Source of the DNA: Bacteroidales bacterium UBA5762
Lineage (GTDB): Bacteria; Bacteroidota; Bacteroidia; Bacteroidales; TTA-H9
Length of the DNA: 64,000 bases
NCBI GenBank assembly: GCA_002418865.1
Contig: DIEY01000100.1
Span: 8,886-72,885 of the forward strand
Reading direction: 5' to 3'
Positions 1 through 9,120 of this stretch are shown piece by piece (position 1 is the stretch's first letter; every line of letters starts with the position of its first letter). A program made the translations under genes and the position numbers. The notes beneath the pieces are model-generated. The model saw only the letters and a program-made list of their open reading frames with translations. It had not been told where the DNA came from and searched no databases.

Positions 1-683
1 TGAAGGCCAATCCTAAGACTATAGTAGTTCTATATGGAGGAACGAGCACAGACATGAGTAAATGGGGAGAAAAAGTTCCAGCTATTTTGGATGTATTTTT
101 TCCCGGTCAGGAGGGTTCAAGAGCAATTATCGATATACTGTTGGGTAAGGCCAACCCTTCGGGAAAATTACCTTTCAGTTTCATTCAATCTCAACATCAA
201 TCTCCTGCTTATAAAGGCTATCAGGATCCTTCTAAGATTGCTCATTATAGCGAAGGCATATATGTGGGTTACAGGTATTATGAGAAAAATAGAATCCAAC
301 CCGCATTTCCTTTCGGATTCGGATTATCCTATACTGAATTCGAATACACTAATATGCAAGTTGAACCACTATCAAAAGATTCTTGCCTTGTAAGTATAGA
401 CATAAAAAATATCGGCCAAATGACAGGAACTGAAATTGTTCAAATTTATGTTGTTCCACCGGATGCCAGTAATAGGCCTTTAAAGGAGCTCAAAGGATTT
501 GCAGCTGTTACTCTTAGGCCTGGCGAAAACCAAAACGTTAGAATTATACTAAATCCACGTTCTTTCTCCTATTATGACCAAACACAAGGAAAGTGGGTCA
601 TACAAAGTGGAAAATATACAATCTTGGCTTCCAGTTCCTCAGTCGATACACGTCAACAGGCTTTTTTCGAAATTATGCCCTGA
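1..683 (+). CDS. GH3 family beta-glucosidase, C-terminal part (truncated by window edge)
   Basis: The reading frame is open from the first bases of the window, so this is the 3' part of a larger gene. The visible protein carries the C-terminal alpha/beta sandwich of glycoside hydrolase family 3 (VFFPGQEG, then NPSGKLPFSF), followed by the YRYYEKN...FPFGFGLSYTEF block and a fibronectin-III-like tail (IVQIYVVPP, LKELKGF, LRPGE). GH3 enzymes remove terminal beta-linked glucose or similar sugars from oligosaccharides. The nucleophile-bearing N-terminal barrel lies outside the window, so substrate specificity cannot be judged. It converges with the GH30/SusCD operon and probably acts on the same glycan. 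Confidence 0.9.
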   Translation, partial: KANPKTIVVLYGGTSTDMSKWGEKVPAILDVFFPGQEGSRAIIDILLGKANPSGKLPFSFIQSQHQSPAYKGYQDPSKIAHYSEGIYVGYRYYEKNRIQPAFPFGFGLSYTEFEYTNMQVEPLSKDSCLVSIDIKNIGQMTGTEIVQIYVVPPDASNRPLKELKGFAAVTLRPGENQNVRIILNPRSFSYYDQTQGKWVIQSGKYTILASSSSVDTRQQAFFEIMP

Positions 684-703
684 CTTTGTGGAAATCAAAA
701 AAT

Positions 704-740
704 TATCCAGCTTCTGATGAACAAAAGCTGGATTTTTTTA
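704..740. terminator. Bidirectional rho-independent terminator between GH3 and GH30 genes
   Basis: A stem of about nine base pairs (ATCCAGCTT against AAGCTGGAT) with a ten-base loop has a T run on its right side for the + strand and an A run on its left side, which gives U-rich tails in both directions. It sits between two convergent genes. Confidence 0.8.
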
Positions 741-773
741 TATAAAAAGAATTGTGTGAGGATGGTTTTGCAA

Positions 774-2243
774 TTACCAGATGATAGTTGCTACCGATTT
801 TGGTGCTATAGAATAGCTGAACGATTTTTGATTTTGTTGAACGGTAAAAGTCTTATAGGAATCACCATAATTTGCAACGATTAGCACTTTAGAAGAATCT
901 TTATTTTGAAAGGCCACTGCATCTATATTCATCAATTGTTGGTCGATGCGCGAAAGAATACGTATTGCCTGGGGGCGAACGAATTTGGAGAAATGCGCCA
1001 GACTGTAATATTCTTCATTTTTATAAATCTGGCCTTGAGAAGTAATTGTAACAACGCCTCTGCAGTTCGAGCACCCATTGTTTTTAGGCCCGTGGTTTTC
1101 ATCCAGAGCCAGATTCCAGAACAAGGCATTTTTTGACCAGTTGTTGGCTGTGCCAATGAGGATATTCTTCATATTCCAAAGCAAGTTGTCGCTAAAATTA
1201 GTAGCCCAGTCACCTCCCGAAATTTCTGTGAAATAGAGGGCCTTGTCGGGATGAGCTTGATGAACGAGGCTCATAGCTGAAACGTCTCCGGCGTAGGCAT
1301 GAAAAGCGCTGCCAGTAACATATTTACGAGTTTCCTGATCATTTAGAATATCGATGGGATAATCGGGTCTATCCCAGTTATGGTCGTAAACAATAATCTT
1401 GACGTCTAATCCATTTTGTTGGAATGCAGGCCCCAGATGATCGCGAACAAACTTATTCTGATCGGCAGCCTCCATGAGCATGCAAGGATAAGAAGCCGTG
1501 GCATATAAAGGCTCGTTTTGAGGAGTAATTGCGTCGATTCGTATTCCATTGGCTTGCATGGCCTGTACATATTTTACAAAATATTGCGCATAAACAGGAT
1601 AGCATTCCTGCTTCAATCGTCCTCCCTTAAGGCTTGCGCTGGTTTTCATCCAAGCTGGAGGGCTCCAAGGCGAACCTAATAAATAAATATTTGGAACAAC
1701 TTTTAGAATTTCTTTCAATACAGGCACTACATCAAGGGTATCCTGAGAAAGAGAAAATTTTTCTAATTCAAAATCAGTTTGTCCTGGTGCAACATCATCA
1801 TAAGTAAAATCGGAAAGTGAAAAATCGGAAGCTCCTATAGTTAACCTTAAATAAGATAAACCAATACCCGAATCGGGAGTAAATAAATCTTCAATTAAAC
1901 GCTGACGGGCATCAGGCATAAGAATTCTATGAAAAAGATAAGCTGATGAACCAGTTAAAGCTGCACCGTAACCTTCGATTTCTTGAAATTGATAAGAAGT
2001 ATCGACTATGATTGTAGGCCACTTAGGGGTAACCGAGCTGAGGATATTTAAATCATTTTGTTTAGAGAACAAAACGGTTTTATCACCTTTTGTAAGCCAC
2101 ACTTGTGCTTTTGCATAATGAGTAGTATCTACAGGAGGTTCGGGAGGTGGGTTATCGCTTTTTCCGCAAGCCGAAAAAAGGCTAAGCAATGAAAGGAATA
2201 AGATTGAATAAATCATTGAAGGAAATATGGAAAGGGTTTTCAT
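774..2243 (-). CDS. GH30 family glycosidase lipoprotein (glucosylceramidase / beta-1,6-glucanase type)
   Basis: This 489-residue protein starts with a lipoprotein signal peptide ending in LSLFSAC. The frame stays open further upstream, but only by running back into susD; the chosen ATG gives a clean signal peptide. GH30 motifs are clear: the acid/base glutamate in ITPQNEP (about residue 244) and the nucleophile glutamate in LYFTEISGG (about residue 340), with SPWSPPAWMK and the EGYGAALTGSSA block before them. GH30 enzymes of Bacteroidota loci commonly cut beta-1,6-glucan or beta-glucosides. It is the last gene of the SusC/SusD operon and is separated from susD by a strong hairpin. Exact linkage specificity is inferred. 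Confidence 0.88.
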   Translation of the reverse strand: MKTLSIFPSMIYSILFLSLLSLFSACGKSDNPPPEPPVDTTHYAKAQVWLTKGDKTVLFSKQNDLNILSSVTPKWPTIIVDTSYQFQEIEGYGAALTGSSAYLFHRILMPDARQRLIEDLFTPDSGIGLSYLRLTIGASDFSLSDFTYDDVAPGQTDFELEKFSLSQDTLDVVPVLKEILKVVPNIYLLGSPWSPPAWMKTSASLKGGRLKQECYPVYAQYFVKYVQAMQANGIRIDAITPQNEPLYATASYPCMLMEAADQNKFVRDHLGPAFQQNGLDVKIIVYDHNWDRPDYPIDILNDQETRKYVTGSAFHAYAGDVSAMSLVHQAHPDKALYFTEISGGDWATNFSDNLLWNMKNILIGTANNWSKNALFWNLALDENHGPKNNGCSNCRGVVTITSQGQIYKNEEYYSLAHFSKFVRPQAIRILSRIDQQLMNIDAVAFQNKDSSKVLIVANYGDSYKTFTVQQNQKSFSYSIAPKSVATIIW

Positions 2244-2275
2244 GACAAGAGATAAAAAAACGAGATAAAAATGAT

Positions 2276-2312
2276 AAGGGGCGCAGGCTTTCAAAGAAAG
2301 CCTGCGCCCCTT
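2276..2312 (-). terminator. Perfect 17-bp hairpin between susD and GH30 gene
   Basis: The arms at 2276-2292 and 2296-2312 are perfectly complementary around a 3-base loop and GC-rich (core GGGGCGCAGGC). In the direction of transcription it begins five bases after the susD stop codon and is followed by ATCATTTTTATC. It may be a partial terminator or an RNA-stabilising 3' end that lowers GH30 expression relative to susCD. Confidence 0.75.
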
Positions 2313-2316
2313 AAGA

Positions 2317-3783
2317 TCAATATCCAGGATTTTGAGTAAGTTTTGAGTTCTTGTCGAGCTCGGCTTGAGGAATAGGCCATAACAAACGATTCTCGGTGAG
2401 TTGATATCCCAGAGGAATATCATTTTCACCTTTTACATTATTAATAACTTCTATGGCGCGACCTGTACGCTTCAGATCATACCATCTGTGCCCTTCAAAA
2501 GCCAATTCGAGCCGACGCTCCTTTTCTATAGCTAATCGCATGGAAGCCTGATCATTAGCAGGAGTTTCTGGTAGATTTACTCTTGCACGAATCTGATTTA
2601 CCAGATTTGCTGCTCCACTTACATCGCCAAGCTCGTTCAAAGCTTCGGCTTTTAACAAAATTACATCAGCCAAACGATAAATAATGTAGTTCTGATCGCT
2701 TCCTTCGGTATAATTTCTCCATTTATTAATAAAGGGATAATGAACCTGAGGCCAGTGTTGGTCTGTCCAATGTCCTGATACATCTTCCCAAACAATAGAG
2801 GAGTTGAATCGAATCATATCGCCTTCCTGTTCAAAAGTTTTAACGAGATCATTGCTGGGGACATTGAATTTTTTCCAGTCAAGACCACGAAACATTTTTG
2901 CTCCCCAGTTACCATCCGAAACGCCCCCATTATAATTGATCTCGAAGATAGACTCGGCACAGTTTTCCTGCGAATTATCCCAAAGTTGGTCATACTGCGG
3001 CATAAGTGAATAACCAAGAGCCATCACACTGTCGCAGTAAAGTTTTACTTTGTTATAGTCGTGGGGCTCGATAGTAGCATAAACCTTGGCTAAAAGTGTA
3101 TAAACCGCACCTTTTGTAGCATAACCCTTGTGTGGGGCAGTAACTCTAACTCCTCTGGCCGCTGTTTCCAAATCGGAAATGATTTGTTGATAAACCATAT
3201 CCAGAGGAGTTCTTGGAGGATATAGCAAGGGATAGATTTCCTCGAGATTGGCTGCACTGATAGTACGAACCTCAGTTAGTTGAAGAGGTACATCTCCCCA
3301 TAATTGTACGAGCTGAAAATATTGAAAAGCTCTTATGAACATTGCTTCGGCCTTAATCTCCTTTCTGCGAGCTGCCGATAAAGAAGCATCAGGACATTTA
3401 TCGACATTGTTGATAACGGAATTGGCTTTCCCTATATGTGCATAAAGGTAAGCCCAGTCGCGTGATACATTCGAGTTTAATGCGTCGATTTTGTAATCGT
3501 CGATTTGAAAATTTGCGGGGTTATCGGCTCCGGCGTAAGCATCATCCGATTGTGCATCTCCATTCACATAATAATCCAACTGATAATATTCATTCTTGAA
3601 ATCGGCATAAGCCCCAGCCAGAGCAGCTTCAACCTCTGCACCGGTCTTATACACGATAGAATCGCCTGCAACATTTTCGACGGCAATTCCATTCGATACA
3701 GGGTCGAGTTCAAGAAAATCTTCACAGGAGGCCAGCATTAAAACAAATACAAGGCCTACACATCCAAATATAAATTTTTTCAT
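2317..3783 (-). CDS. susD: SusD/RagB family glycan-binding lipoprotein
   Basis: SusD proteins are outer-membrane surface lipoproteins that form the lid of the SusC porin and bind glycan. The 488-residue product begins with a lipoprotein signal (lipobox LASCEDF) followed by LELDP, which is typical. The C-terminus shows family hallmarks: LVNQIRARVNLP, EKERRLELAFEGHRWYDLKR and ending TQNPGY. The longest frame begins eight codons earlier and touches the susC stop, but an AGGAGG site nine bases before the chosen ATG and the signal peptide both support the shorter start. It lies immediately downstream of susC in the same operon. Confidence 0.95.
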   Translation of the reverse strand: MKKFIFGCVGLVFVLMLASCEDFLELDPVSNGIAVENVAGDSIVYKTGAEVEAALAGAYADFKNEYYQLDYYVNGDAQSDDAYAGADNPANFQIDDYKIDALNSNVSRDWAYLYAHIGKANSVINNVDKCPDASLSAARRKEIKAEAMFIRAFQYFQLVQLWGDVPLQLTEVRTISAANLEEIYPLLYPPRTPLDMVYQQIISDLETAARGVRVTAPHKGYATKGAVYTLLAKVYATIEPHDYNKVKLYCDSVMALGYSLMPQYDQLWDNSQENCAESIFEINYNGGVSDGNWGAKMFRGLDWKKFNVPSNDLVKTFEQEGDMIRFNSSIVWEDVSGHWTDQHWPQVHYPFINKWRNYTEGSDQNYIIYRLADVILLKAEALNELGDVSGAANLVNQIRARVNLPETPANDQASMRLAIEKERRLELAFEGHRWYDLKRTGRAIEVINNVKGENDIPLGYQLTENRLLWPIPQAELDKNSKLTQNPGY

Positions 3784-3792
3784 AGTATGATT

Positions 3793-3798
3793 CCTCCT
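3793..3798 (-). promoter_or_regulatory. Strong Shine-Dalgarno site fixing the susD start
   Basis: AGGAGG reads on the - strand nine bases before the ATG at 3783. Such a strong site is unusual for Bacteroidota, where ribosome sites are usually weak and A-rich, and it decides between two possible starts. Confidence 0.7.
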
Positions 3799-3806
3799 GA
3801 CATTCA

Positions 3807-6743
3807 TTAAAATTCTACATTTAATCCTAACATAAGCGAACGAGCCTGTGGATAAGTACCATAATCTATCCCAACTTCCACAGCACTGTTGCCATAAGCG
3901 TTAACCTCGGGATCGAAACCACTATAGCCCGTAAAGGTCAATAAATTGTTCCCGGTTAAATAGATTGATAGCCTGCTAATGCCCGTCTTCTTGGAAGGTT
4001 TGTCAATGATTTTATAGGACAAGGTGAGTGACTTCAAACGAACATAAGTTCCATCTTCCACAAAACGAGTCGAATTACGCACATTATCCATGTTACCCCC
4101 TCCAACGGCTCTTGGAATATCCGTATAAGGATTTTCAGGTGTCCAACGATTCAGCACAGCAGTCGATTGATTTTTGCTATCGAACATACCTTCCAAATCG
4201 ATGCGCGTAGCATTGTAAATATCATTGCCTACACTTCCCTGAAAGAAGAAACTGAAATCCCATTTCTTATAGGAGAAACTATTGGTCAATCCAAAAATAA
4301 AATCAGGATTAGGGTCGCCAATAACTGTTCTATCACCGGGATCAAGAATACCATTGTTGTTCACGTCTTTGTATATTAAATCACCAGTTGCTGGATCTAC
4401 ACCTTCCGAAATATAGCCATAAAACGAACCCAAGGGTAAACCTGCACGAAGAATAACTACGTCGGAATTGTTGCTGTATATCCGTCCAAAGTAATAAACA
4501 TCGGTAAATTTAAGACTGAGGACTTTATTCGTGTTGAAAGCAATATTGAAATCGGTAGTCCACTTCCAGTTCTTATCAACATTAATAGTGTTCAGGTTCA
4601 GTTCAATTCCCTTATTTTCGATTTCACCAGCATTGGTTTGTATGGAAGTAATGGGCAAAGAGTTGGGAAGTTGAACATCAAGGATAACGTCGCTAGTTTT
4701 TTTATAATAATAGTCAAAATTTAAGGTAACTCTCGAATGGAACATGGTGAGGTCGAAACCGATGTTGGTTTGAGCCGTAGTTTCCCATTTTAGGTCGGGA
4801 TTGCCATAAGTGATTTGAACGGCAGCTGGGCCTGAGAGTGGATCTGTAATTTCACGTCTATAATAATTGATTAATCCATAACGGGCATAATTAGGAATGC
4901 CCTCCTGATTTCCATTCTTTCCCCAGCCTCCACGTATCTTTAAATCATCTATGAAAGTAAGGTTTTTCATGAATTCTTCGGAGCTTACACGCCAACCAGC
5001 CGAAAAAGAAGGCATGGTGCCCCAGTGATGAGCCAGCTTTGAAGAACCATCATGACGAATACTCATTGTTAAGTAATACTTGGAAAGATAATCCCAGGTT
5101 ACACGACCAAAGAAGCTTGCCAGAGCCCATTCTTCACGAGTAGTCCCTGCTGTAATGTTATTGGCAGCCCAAAGTGTCCGCACATTGGTATCCGCTGGGA
5201 AATCATTTCCTTCAATGTAACTATCATTCCCTTGAAATTTTTGTATACTTGCACCGGCCAAGGCCGTAAAATTATGCTTACCAACTATAAATTTATAATC
5301 AAGTGTATTTTCCCACAGCCAAGTTAAGTTATTATACTTGTCGGAACGACCTATGCCATTCATGTTGCGGCCGTAATTAGTACGGAAAGGATCAAGATAA
5401 TAATCCCACTGGTGAGTAGTAATATCAGTTCCAACATGAGTTTTAAAATAGAGGTCTTTGACGATCCGAGCTTCTAAACCAATATTTCCGAATACCTGAT
5501 AATCAGTAGATTGTTGATCGGGGCCATACATATATGCTGCAGGATTTTCCCACGAAGGTTGAAAGGGATTAGGATCGTACTGTCCGCTACCATCTTGCTT
5601 GTAAACATGAAGAAAAGGAGGAGTATTCAATGCACTCATAATTACACCACCTCTTCCCGAACTCAGATTATCGGGAGTATCTTTTACATCTATCCCTAGC
5701 ACATTGATATTGGAAGTCAGCTTCAACCACGATTTCATTTCGCTGTCGAAGTTGATTCTAAAATTATAACGATCAAATCGTGCGGGCTTAACAATACCCT
5801 TATCGCTTAGATAGCCTCCAGCCACGTAATATTTCGACTTGGAACTTCCGCCAGAAACAGAAAATTGATAACTTTGGGTGTAGCCAGTGCCAAAAACATA
5901 ATCCGGCCAATTATTGAAATAGGTCATCGTAGGATCTAACCCTCCGGGAAGAATTTCTTCCATTAAATCTCTGTATTGTTTGGTATTCAATACATCTATG
6001 TTTTTCCTCAGGTTCGACATTCCAAAGTAAGTACTGAAGGTTACCAGAGGTTCTCCTTCCTGCCCACGTTTAGTAGTAATTAAAACAACTCCGTTAGCTG
6101 CACGTGCTCCATAAATAGCCGAAGATGAAGCATCTTTTAAGATAGTCATACTGGAGATGTCGTTGGGGTTTAAACCGCGTATATCAGTTGTTGGAACTCC
6201 ATCTACTACATAAAGTGGATCATTGCCGGCCAGAACGGAGGTTGCTCCACGAACTCTCACCGCAAGTTGCTGGCCTGGTTTGCCCGAGGGCTGCACAACC
6301 TGAACTCCTGCAGCTTTACCTTGCAAGGCTTGTGCTGCCGAAATAATAGGACGATCTCGAAAATCCTTTTCGTTCACCACAGCTACGGCAGTAGTCAAAT
6401 CCTTTTTCTGTTGAGCTCCATAACCTATTACAACAATTTCACTCAAAACAGTAGTTTCCTCTGTTAAAACGACATTAATAACTGTTTGCGAGCCTACTAG
6501 AATTTCTTGTTTGTTAAATCCGACAAAGCTGAAAATCAGTACATCTGAATCTTCTACCTCAATCTTATAGTTTCCATCAAGATCGGTAACCGTTCCGGTA
6601 TAAGTGCCTTTTACCTGAATGGTAACTCCAGGGAGAGAACCACCTTTTTCGTCGGTTACCTTACCGGTAACCATTTTCTTTTGTCCCCAGACACTACCCG
6701 AAAATGCAATAAGAGATATTAAAAGCAGAGTAAAATGTTTCAT
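3807..6743 (-). CDS. susC: SusC/RagA family TonB-dependent outer-membrane transporter
   Basis: This 978-residue protein imports oligosaccharides through the outer membrane using TonB energy. After a Sec signal (MKHFTLLLISLIAFSGSVWG) there is a carboxypeptidase-regulatory-like domain (residues about 22-105, GKVTDEKGGSLPGVTI), a short TonB-box-like stretch (IVVIGYG), a plug domain with the SusC signatures NDPLYVVDGVP and YGARAANGVVLITTKRG, and a long beta-barrel ending LGLNVEF. Length and order fit the family. Its stop lies just ahead of susD, and it follows the PKD lipoprotein gene across a hairpin. Confidence 0.97.
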   Translation of the reverse strand: MKHFTLLLISLIAFSGSVWGQKKMVTGKVTDEKGGSLPGVTIQVKGTYTGTVTDLDGNYKIEVEDSDVLIFSFVGFNKQEILVGSQTVINVVLTEETTVLSEIVVIGYGAQQKKDLTTAVAVVNEKDFRDRPIISAAQALQGKAAGVQVVQPSGKPGQQLAVRVRGATSVLAGNDPLYVVDGVPTTDIRGLNPNDISSMTILKDASSSAIYGARAANGVVLITTKRGQEGEPLVTFSTYFGMSNLRKNIDVLNTKQYRDLMEEILPGGLDPTMTYFNNWPDYVFGTGYTQSYQFSVSGGSSKSKYYVAGGYLSDKGIVKPARFDRYNFRINFDSEMKSWLKLTSNINVLGIDVKDTPDNLSSGRGGVIMSALNTPPFLHVYKQDGSGQYDPNPFQPSWENPAAYMYGPDQQSTDYQVFGNIGLEARIVKDLYFKTHVGTDITTHQWDYYLDPFRTNYGRNMNGIGRSDKYNNLTWLWENTLDYKFIVGKHNFTALAGASIQKFQGNDSYIEGNDFPADTNVRTLWAANNITAGTTREEWALASFFGRVTWDYLSKYYLTMSIRHDGSSKLAHHWGTMPSFSAGWRVSSEEFMKNLTFIDDLKIRGGWGKNGNQEGIPNYARYGLINYYRREITDPLSGPAAVQITYGNPDLKWETTAQTNIGFDLTMFHSRVTLNFDYYYKKTSDVILDVQLPNSLPITSIQTNAGEIENKGIELNLNTINVDKNWKWTTDFNIAFNTNKVLSLKFTDVYYFGRIYSNNSDVVILRAGLPLGSFYGYISEGVDPATGDLIYKDVNNNGILDPGDRTVIGDPNPDFIFGLTNSFSYKKWDFSFFFQGSVGNDIYNATRIDLEGMFDSKNQSTAVLNRWTPENPYTDIPRAVGGGNMDNVRNSTRFVEDGTYVRLKSLTLSYKIIDKPSKKTGISRLSIYLTGNNLLTFTGYSGFDPEVNAYGNSAVEVGIDYGTYPQARSLMLGLNVEF

Positions 6744-6819
6744 ACTTTAATTCATTAAATAATTTTTTATTCAAAAAAATTACAACGGAAAATTTATGAG
6801 TTAGAACAAAATAAGAAAG

Positions 6820-6847
6820 AATCTGGGGTCAATGTTGACCCCAGATT
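6820..6847 (-). terminator. Perfect 13-bp hairpin between PKD lipoprotein gene and susC
   Basis: Arms AATCTGGGGTCAA and TTGACCCCAGATT are separated by two bases. In the direction of transcription the hairpin lies 20 bases after the PKD gene stop and is followed by CTTTCTTATTTTGTT, so it could terminate part of the transcripts or protect the 3' end of the first cistron. No obvious promoter is seen between it and susC. Confidence 0.65.
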
Positions 6848-6866
6848 TGAACCAGATGCAAAAACT

Positions 6867-8627
6867 CTATCGCTCAAGAATTACCGACCAAGCTGGAGAA
6901 CCGCTGTGGTCTGCACTGATATCAACGGAGACGAAGAGGTATTCTTTTGTTCCAGTATTGGCGTATCCCATTACTTCATATCTATTAGTAAGGTTGCCGC
7001 CATTGGGAGGATTAGCGCCATCAATATTTTCACCTCCATAATAGCCTTTATAGAAGCCCAAGAAGGCTGCTCCTGTTGGGCCATTGGTCAGTATGATCAA
7101 AGGTCTGCTACCAGCGGAGGCCGGAATTAATTCCCATGAATGTGTTCCAGAACCAAAGGCAGCTCCATTACCACTGGCCGCAATTTGTTCATCTGTCCAG
7201 CATCCATTTGGAGAACCCATATAACCGTCATTGCGAGCGCTGCCATTGGTATTGTAAATATAAACTCCACCTTCGGCAAAGGTGAATTCATCATCTGTGA
7301 TACACGACCAATCATCGGTGCCTGTAGTGCTACCATCGAGGTAATTTTTAGGAACACTCCACCACGAATAATCGCCTAAACCTGGGCCAACAAAAATGGA
7401 TAGATCTTCGGCTCTTGGACGCCATGGACCGCCCATCAAAAGCTCAGCAGTCAATTCTGTTGCCGAAACAAAGGCTTGCTTTGTGACAGTGCTTTCTCCA
7501 TTCGGATTACTTGCAGTGAGTGTAATGATATAAATTCCATCACCAGCATAAGTATGCACAGGATCTTTTTCCGTTGAAGTATTGCCATCACCAAAATCCC
7601 AGAGATAAGTTTCTCCATTCTCGGTAGTATTGGTAAAACTTACCGTACGACCATCTATCTGCATGGTGAAAGAAGCTTCTGGTTTTGGACCTGGAATAGG
7701 AGGTTCATCGGCAGGATTATCGTAATGAACCAGTACAAATCTCCAATATCCGCCCTGAGAGGCTGGATCCCAACGATAAATCCCTTCTACGATCAAGGTA
7801 TCAACCGTACCATCGGTTAATTTTATAATATCATATTCAACATAATCCTGTGGTGTTTTTACTTCTGTTCCATTGCCAAGTTTGTAGAAACCAAGGTAAG
7901 CTCCTTTCCCAACAGCCTTAATTTTGGATGGATTTCCGACAGTTAGCTCAAAAGTGTGATTTCCATCTCCCCAAGCCGACAGGTCTTCACCATTGGGACC
8001 TACCATCTGATCGGTAGTGTTACATTGATTTTCAGGAACAAACATTCCACCTTCTGCCCAATAATCGCCTTGGGTACGGAATTCCATACGTCCATCACGA
8101 TAGAATGTCCATTCATCATTCAATAGGCAAGGACGATTGGCAAGCTCATTATTGTCTCTTCCCATGGCCCACCAAATTTGAGAATGATCTTCAGGACCTA
8201 CCTCCAAAGGATAACGACCAGTGCTGATGTCACGAAGTAATTTCCATGTCTTCGATTCCATGCCCGTTAAGGCCGTCAATAAAACATTGGGATCCGATAA
8301 GGCAATTTTTGTTGAATACACATCCTGATTCCCGTCAGCATCTTTTGCCGTAAGAGTAACCGTGTATTCACCCTCAGCAGCATAAATGTGAACCGGATTG
8401 ACTTCGGTGCTAGTTTGTCCATCACCAAAATTCCAATCGCAGGTAGTGAAGTTTTGCGAAGTGTTCGTAAAAATAACTTTCAGAAAATTGCTGGAATCCA
8501 CTTTATAAGTGAAACCGGCAATTACTAGATTTTCATCCTCATCATCGTTACACGATGTGAGATAGGTGATTGAAAATAAAGCCATTAAGGCAAAGCTCAT
8601 GGTCATTAATTTCCGTGCTGTTTTCAT
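6867..8627 (-). CDS. PKD-domain surface glycan-binding lipoprotein with internal duplication
   Basis: This 586-residue lipoprotein (signal ending YLTSC, Cys26) is probably the extra surface glycan-binding protein of the locus, analogous in position and role to SusE/SusF. It has PKD domains at about residues 35-110 (WNFGDGQTSTEVNPVH) and 315-395 (WDFGDGNTSTEKDPVH). Each is followed by a roughly 190-residue domain; the two copies align through CLLNDEWTF / CITDDEFTF, GDGNHTFEL / GSGTHSWEL and AYLGFYK / AFLGFYK. It is the first gene of the operon, ahead of susC. PKD-containing binding proteins are known from laminarin-type loci, but the ligand here is inferred. Confidence 0.85.
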   Translation of the reverse strand: MKTARKLMTMSFALMALFSITYLTSCNDDEDENLVIAGFTYKVDSSNFLKVIFTNTSQNFTTCDWNFGDGQTSTEVNPVHIYAAEGEYTVTLTAKDADGNQDVYSTKIALSDPNVLLTALTGMESKTWKLLRDISTGRYPLEVGPEDHSQIWWAMGRDNNELANRPCLLNDEWTFYRDGRMEFRTQGDYWAEGGMFVPENQCNTTDQMVGPNGEDLSAWGDGNHTFELTVGNPSKIKAVGKGAYLGFYKLGNGTEVKTPQDYVEYDIIKLTDGTVDTLIVEGIYRWDPASQGGYWRFVLVHYDNPADEPPIPGPKPEASFTMQIDGRTVSFTNTTENGETYLWDFGDGNTSTEKDPVHTYAGDGIYIITLTASNPNGESTVTKQAFVSATELTAELLMGGPWRPRAEDLSIFVGPGLGDYSWWSVPKNYLDGSTTGTDDWSCITDDEFTFAEGGVYIYNTNGSARNDGYMGSPNGCWTDEQIAASGNGAAFGSGTHSWELIPASAGSRPLIILTNGPTGAAFLGFYKGYYGGENIDGANPPNGGNLTNRYEVMGYANTGTKEYLFVSVDISADHSGSPAWSVILER

Positions 8628-8677
8628 GTGTGTTTGGTTTTAAGGTTTAACATATTTGTCTGATGCGATAACGTATC

Positions 8678-8708
8678 CAAAGTTAGTAATATTTTATCCT
8701 ATCGATAG
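8678..8708 (-). promoter_or_regulatory. Putative promoter and operator of the PKD-susCD-GH30 operon
   Basis: A perfect Bacteroidota -7 box, TAACTTTG, reads on the - strand at 8685-8678 and would start transcription near 8671, about 45 bases before the ATG. No TTTG -33 box is present; instead a perfect 10-bp palindrome CTATCGATAG (8699-8708) occupies that position and may be a binding site for an activator. Confidence 0.5.
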
Positions 8709-9088
8709 TTGATATATATAATTGTATAAATTGACCCAAAGATTTGTTCAATGTAAAATATTGAATATTAAGGCAATAAATTATAAAAAGAACCTAAACA
8801 CTTTTATTAGTGTATTCACTACAAAGATATAAAAAGTTTACAAAATTCATCTTTTTCTAAGAAAATTTAAAAATATTTCACCACTTATGCCTTGAAATTA
8901 AAGATGATGAAGTAAATTCTGCTTTAACTCATTCAATATCAATATAATTATTTAGAGATAAAATCATACTGGTAAGTTTAAAGTTCTGAATCATTTTAGA
9001 ATAAAAATATCCAACAGATAAATTATAGAGAAGAAGGAGATCCCTTTGAGAAGGGGAAACACCTACTATGTTGAGCAATTATAGAGCT

Positions 9089-9120
9089 AAAAAACCCTGA
9101 AAGCAAGAGCCTTCAGGGTT
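9089..9120 (-). terminator. Rho-independent terminator of nifJ
   Basis: A 9-bp stem (AACCCTGAA against TTCAGGGTT) with a ten-base loop is followed on the - strand by six T residues. It lies 27 bases beyond the nifJ stop codon. Confidence 0.88.
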
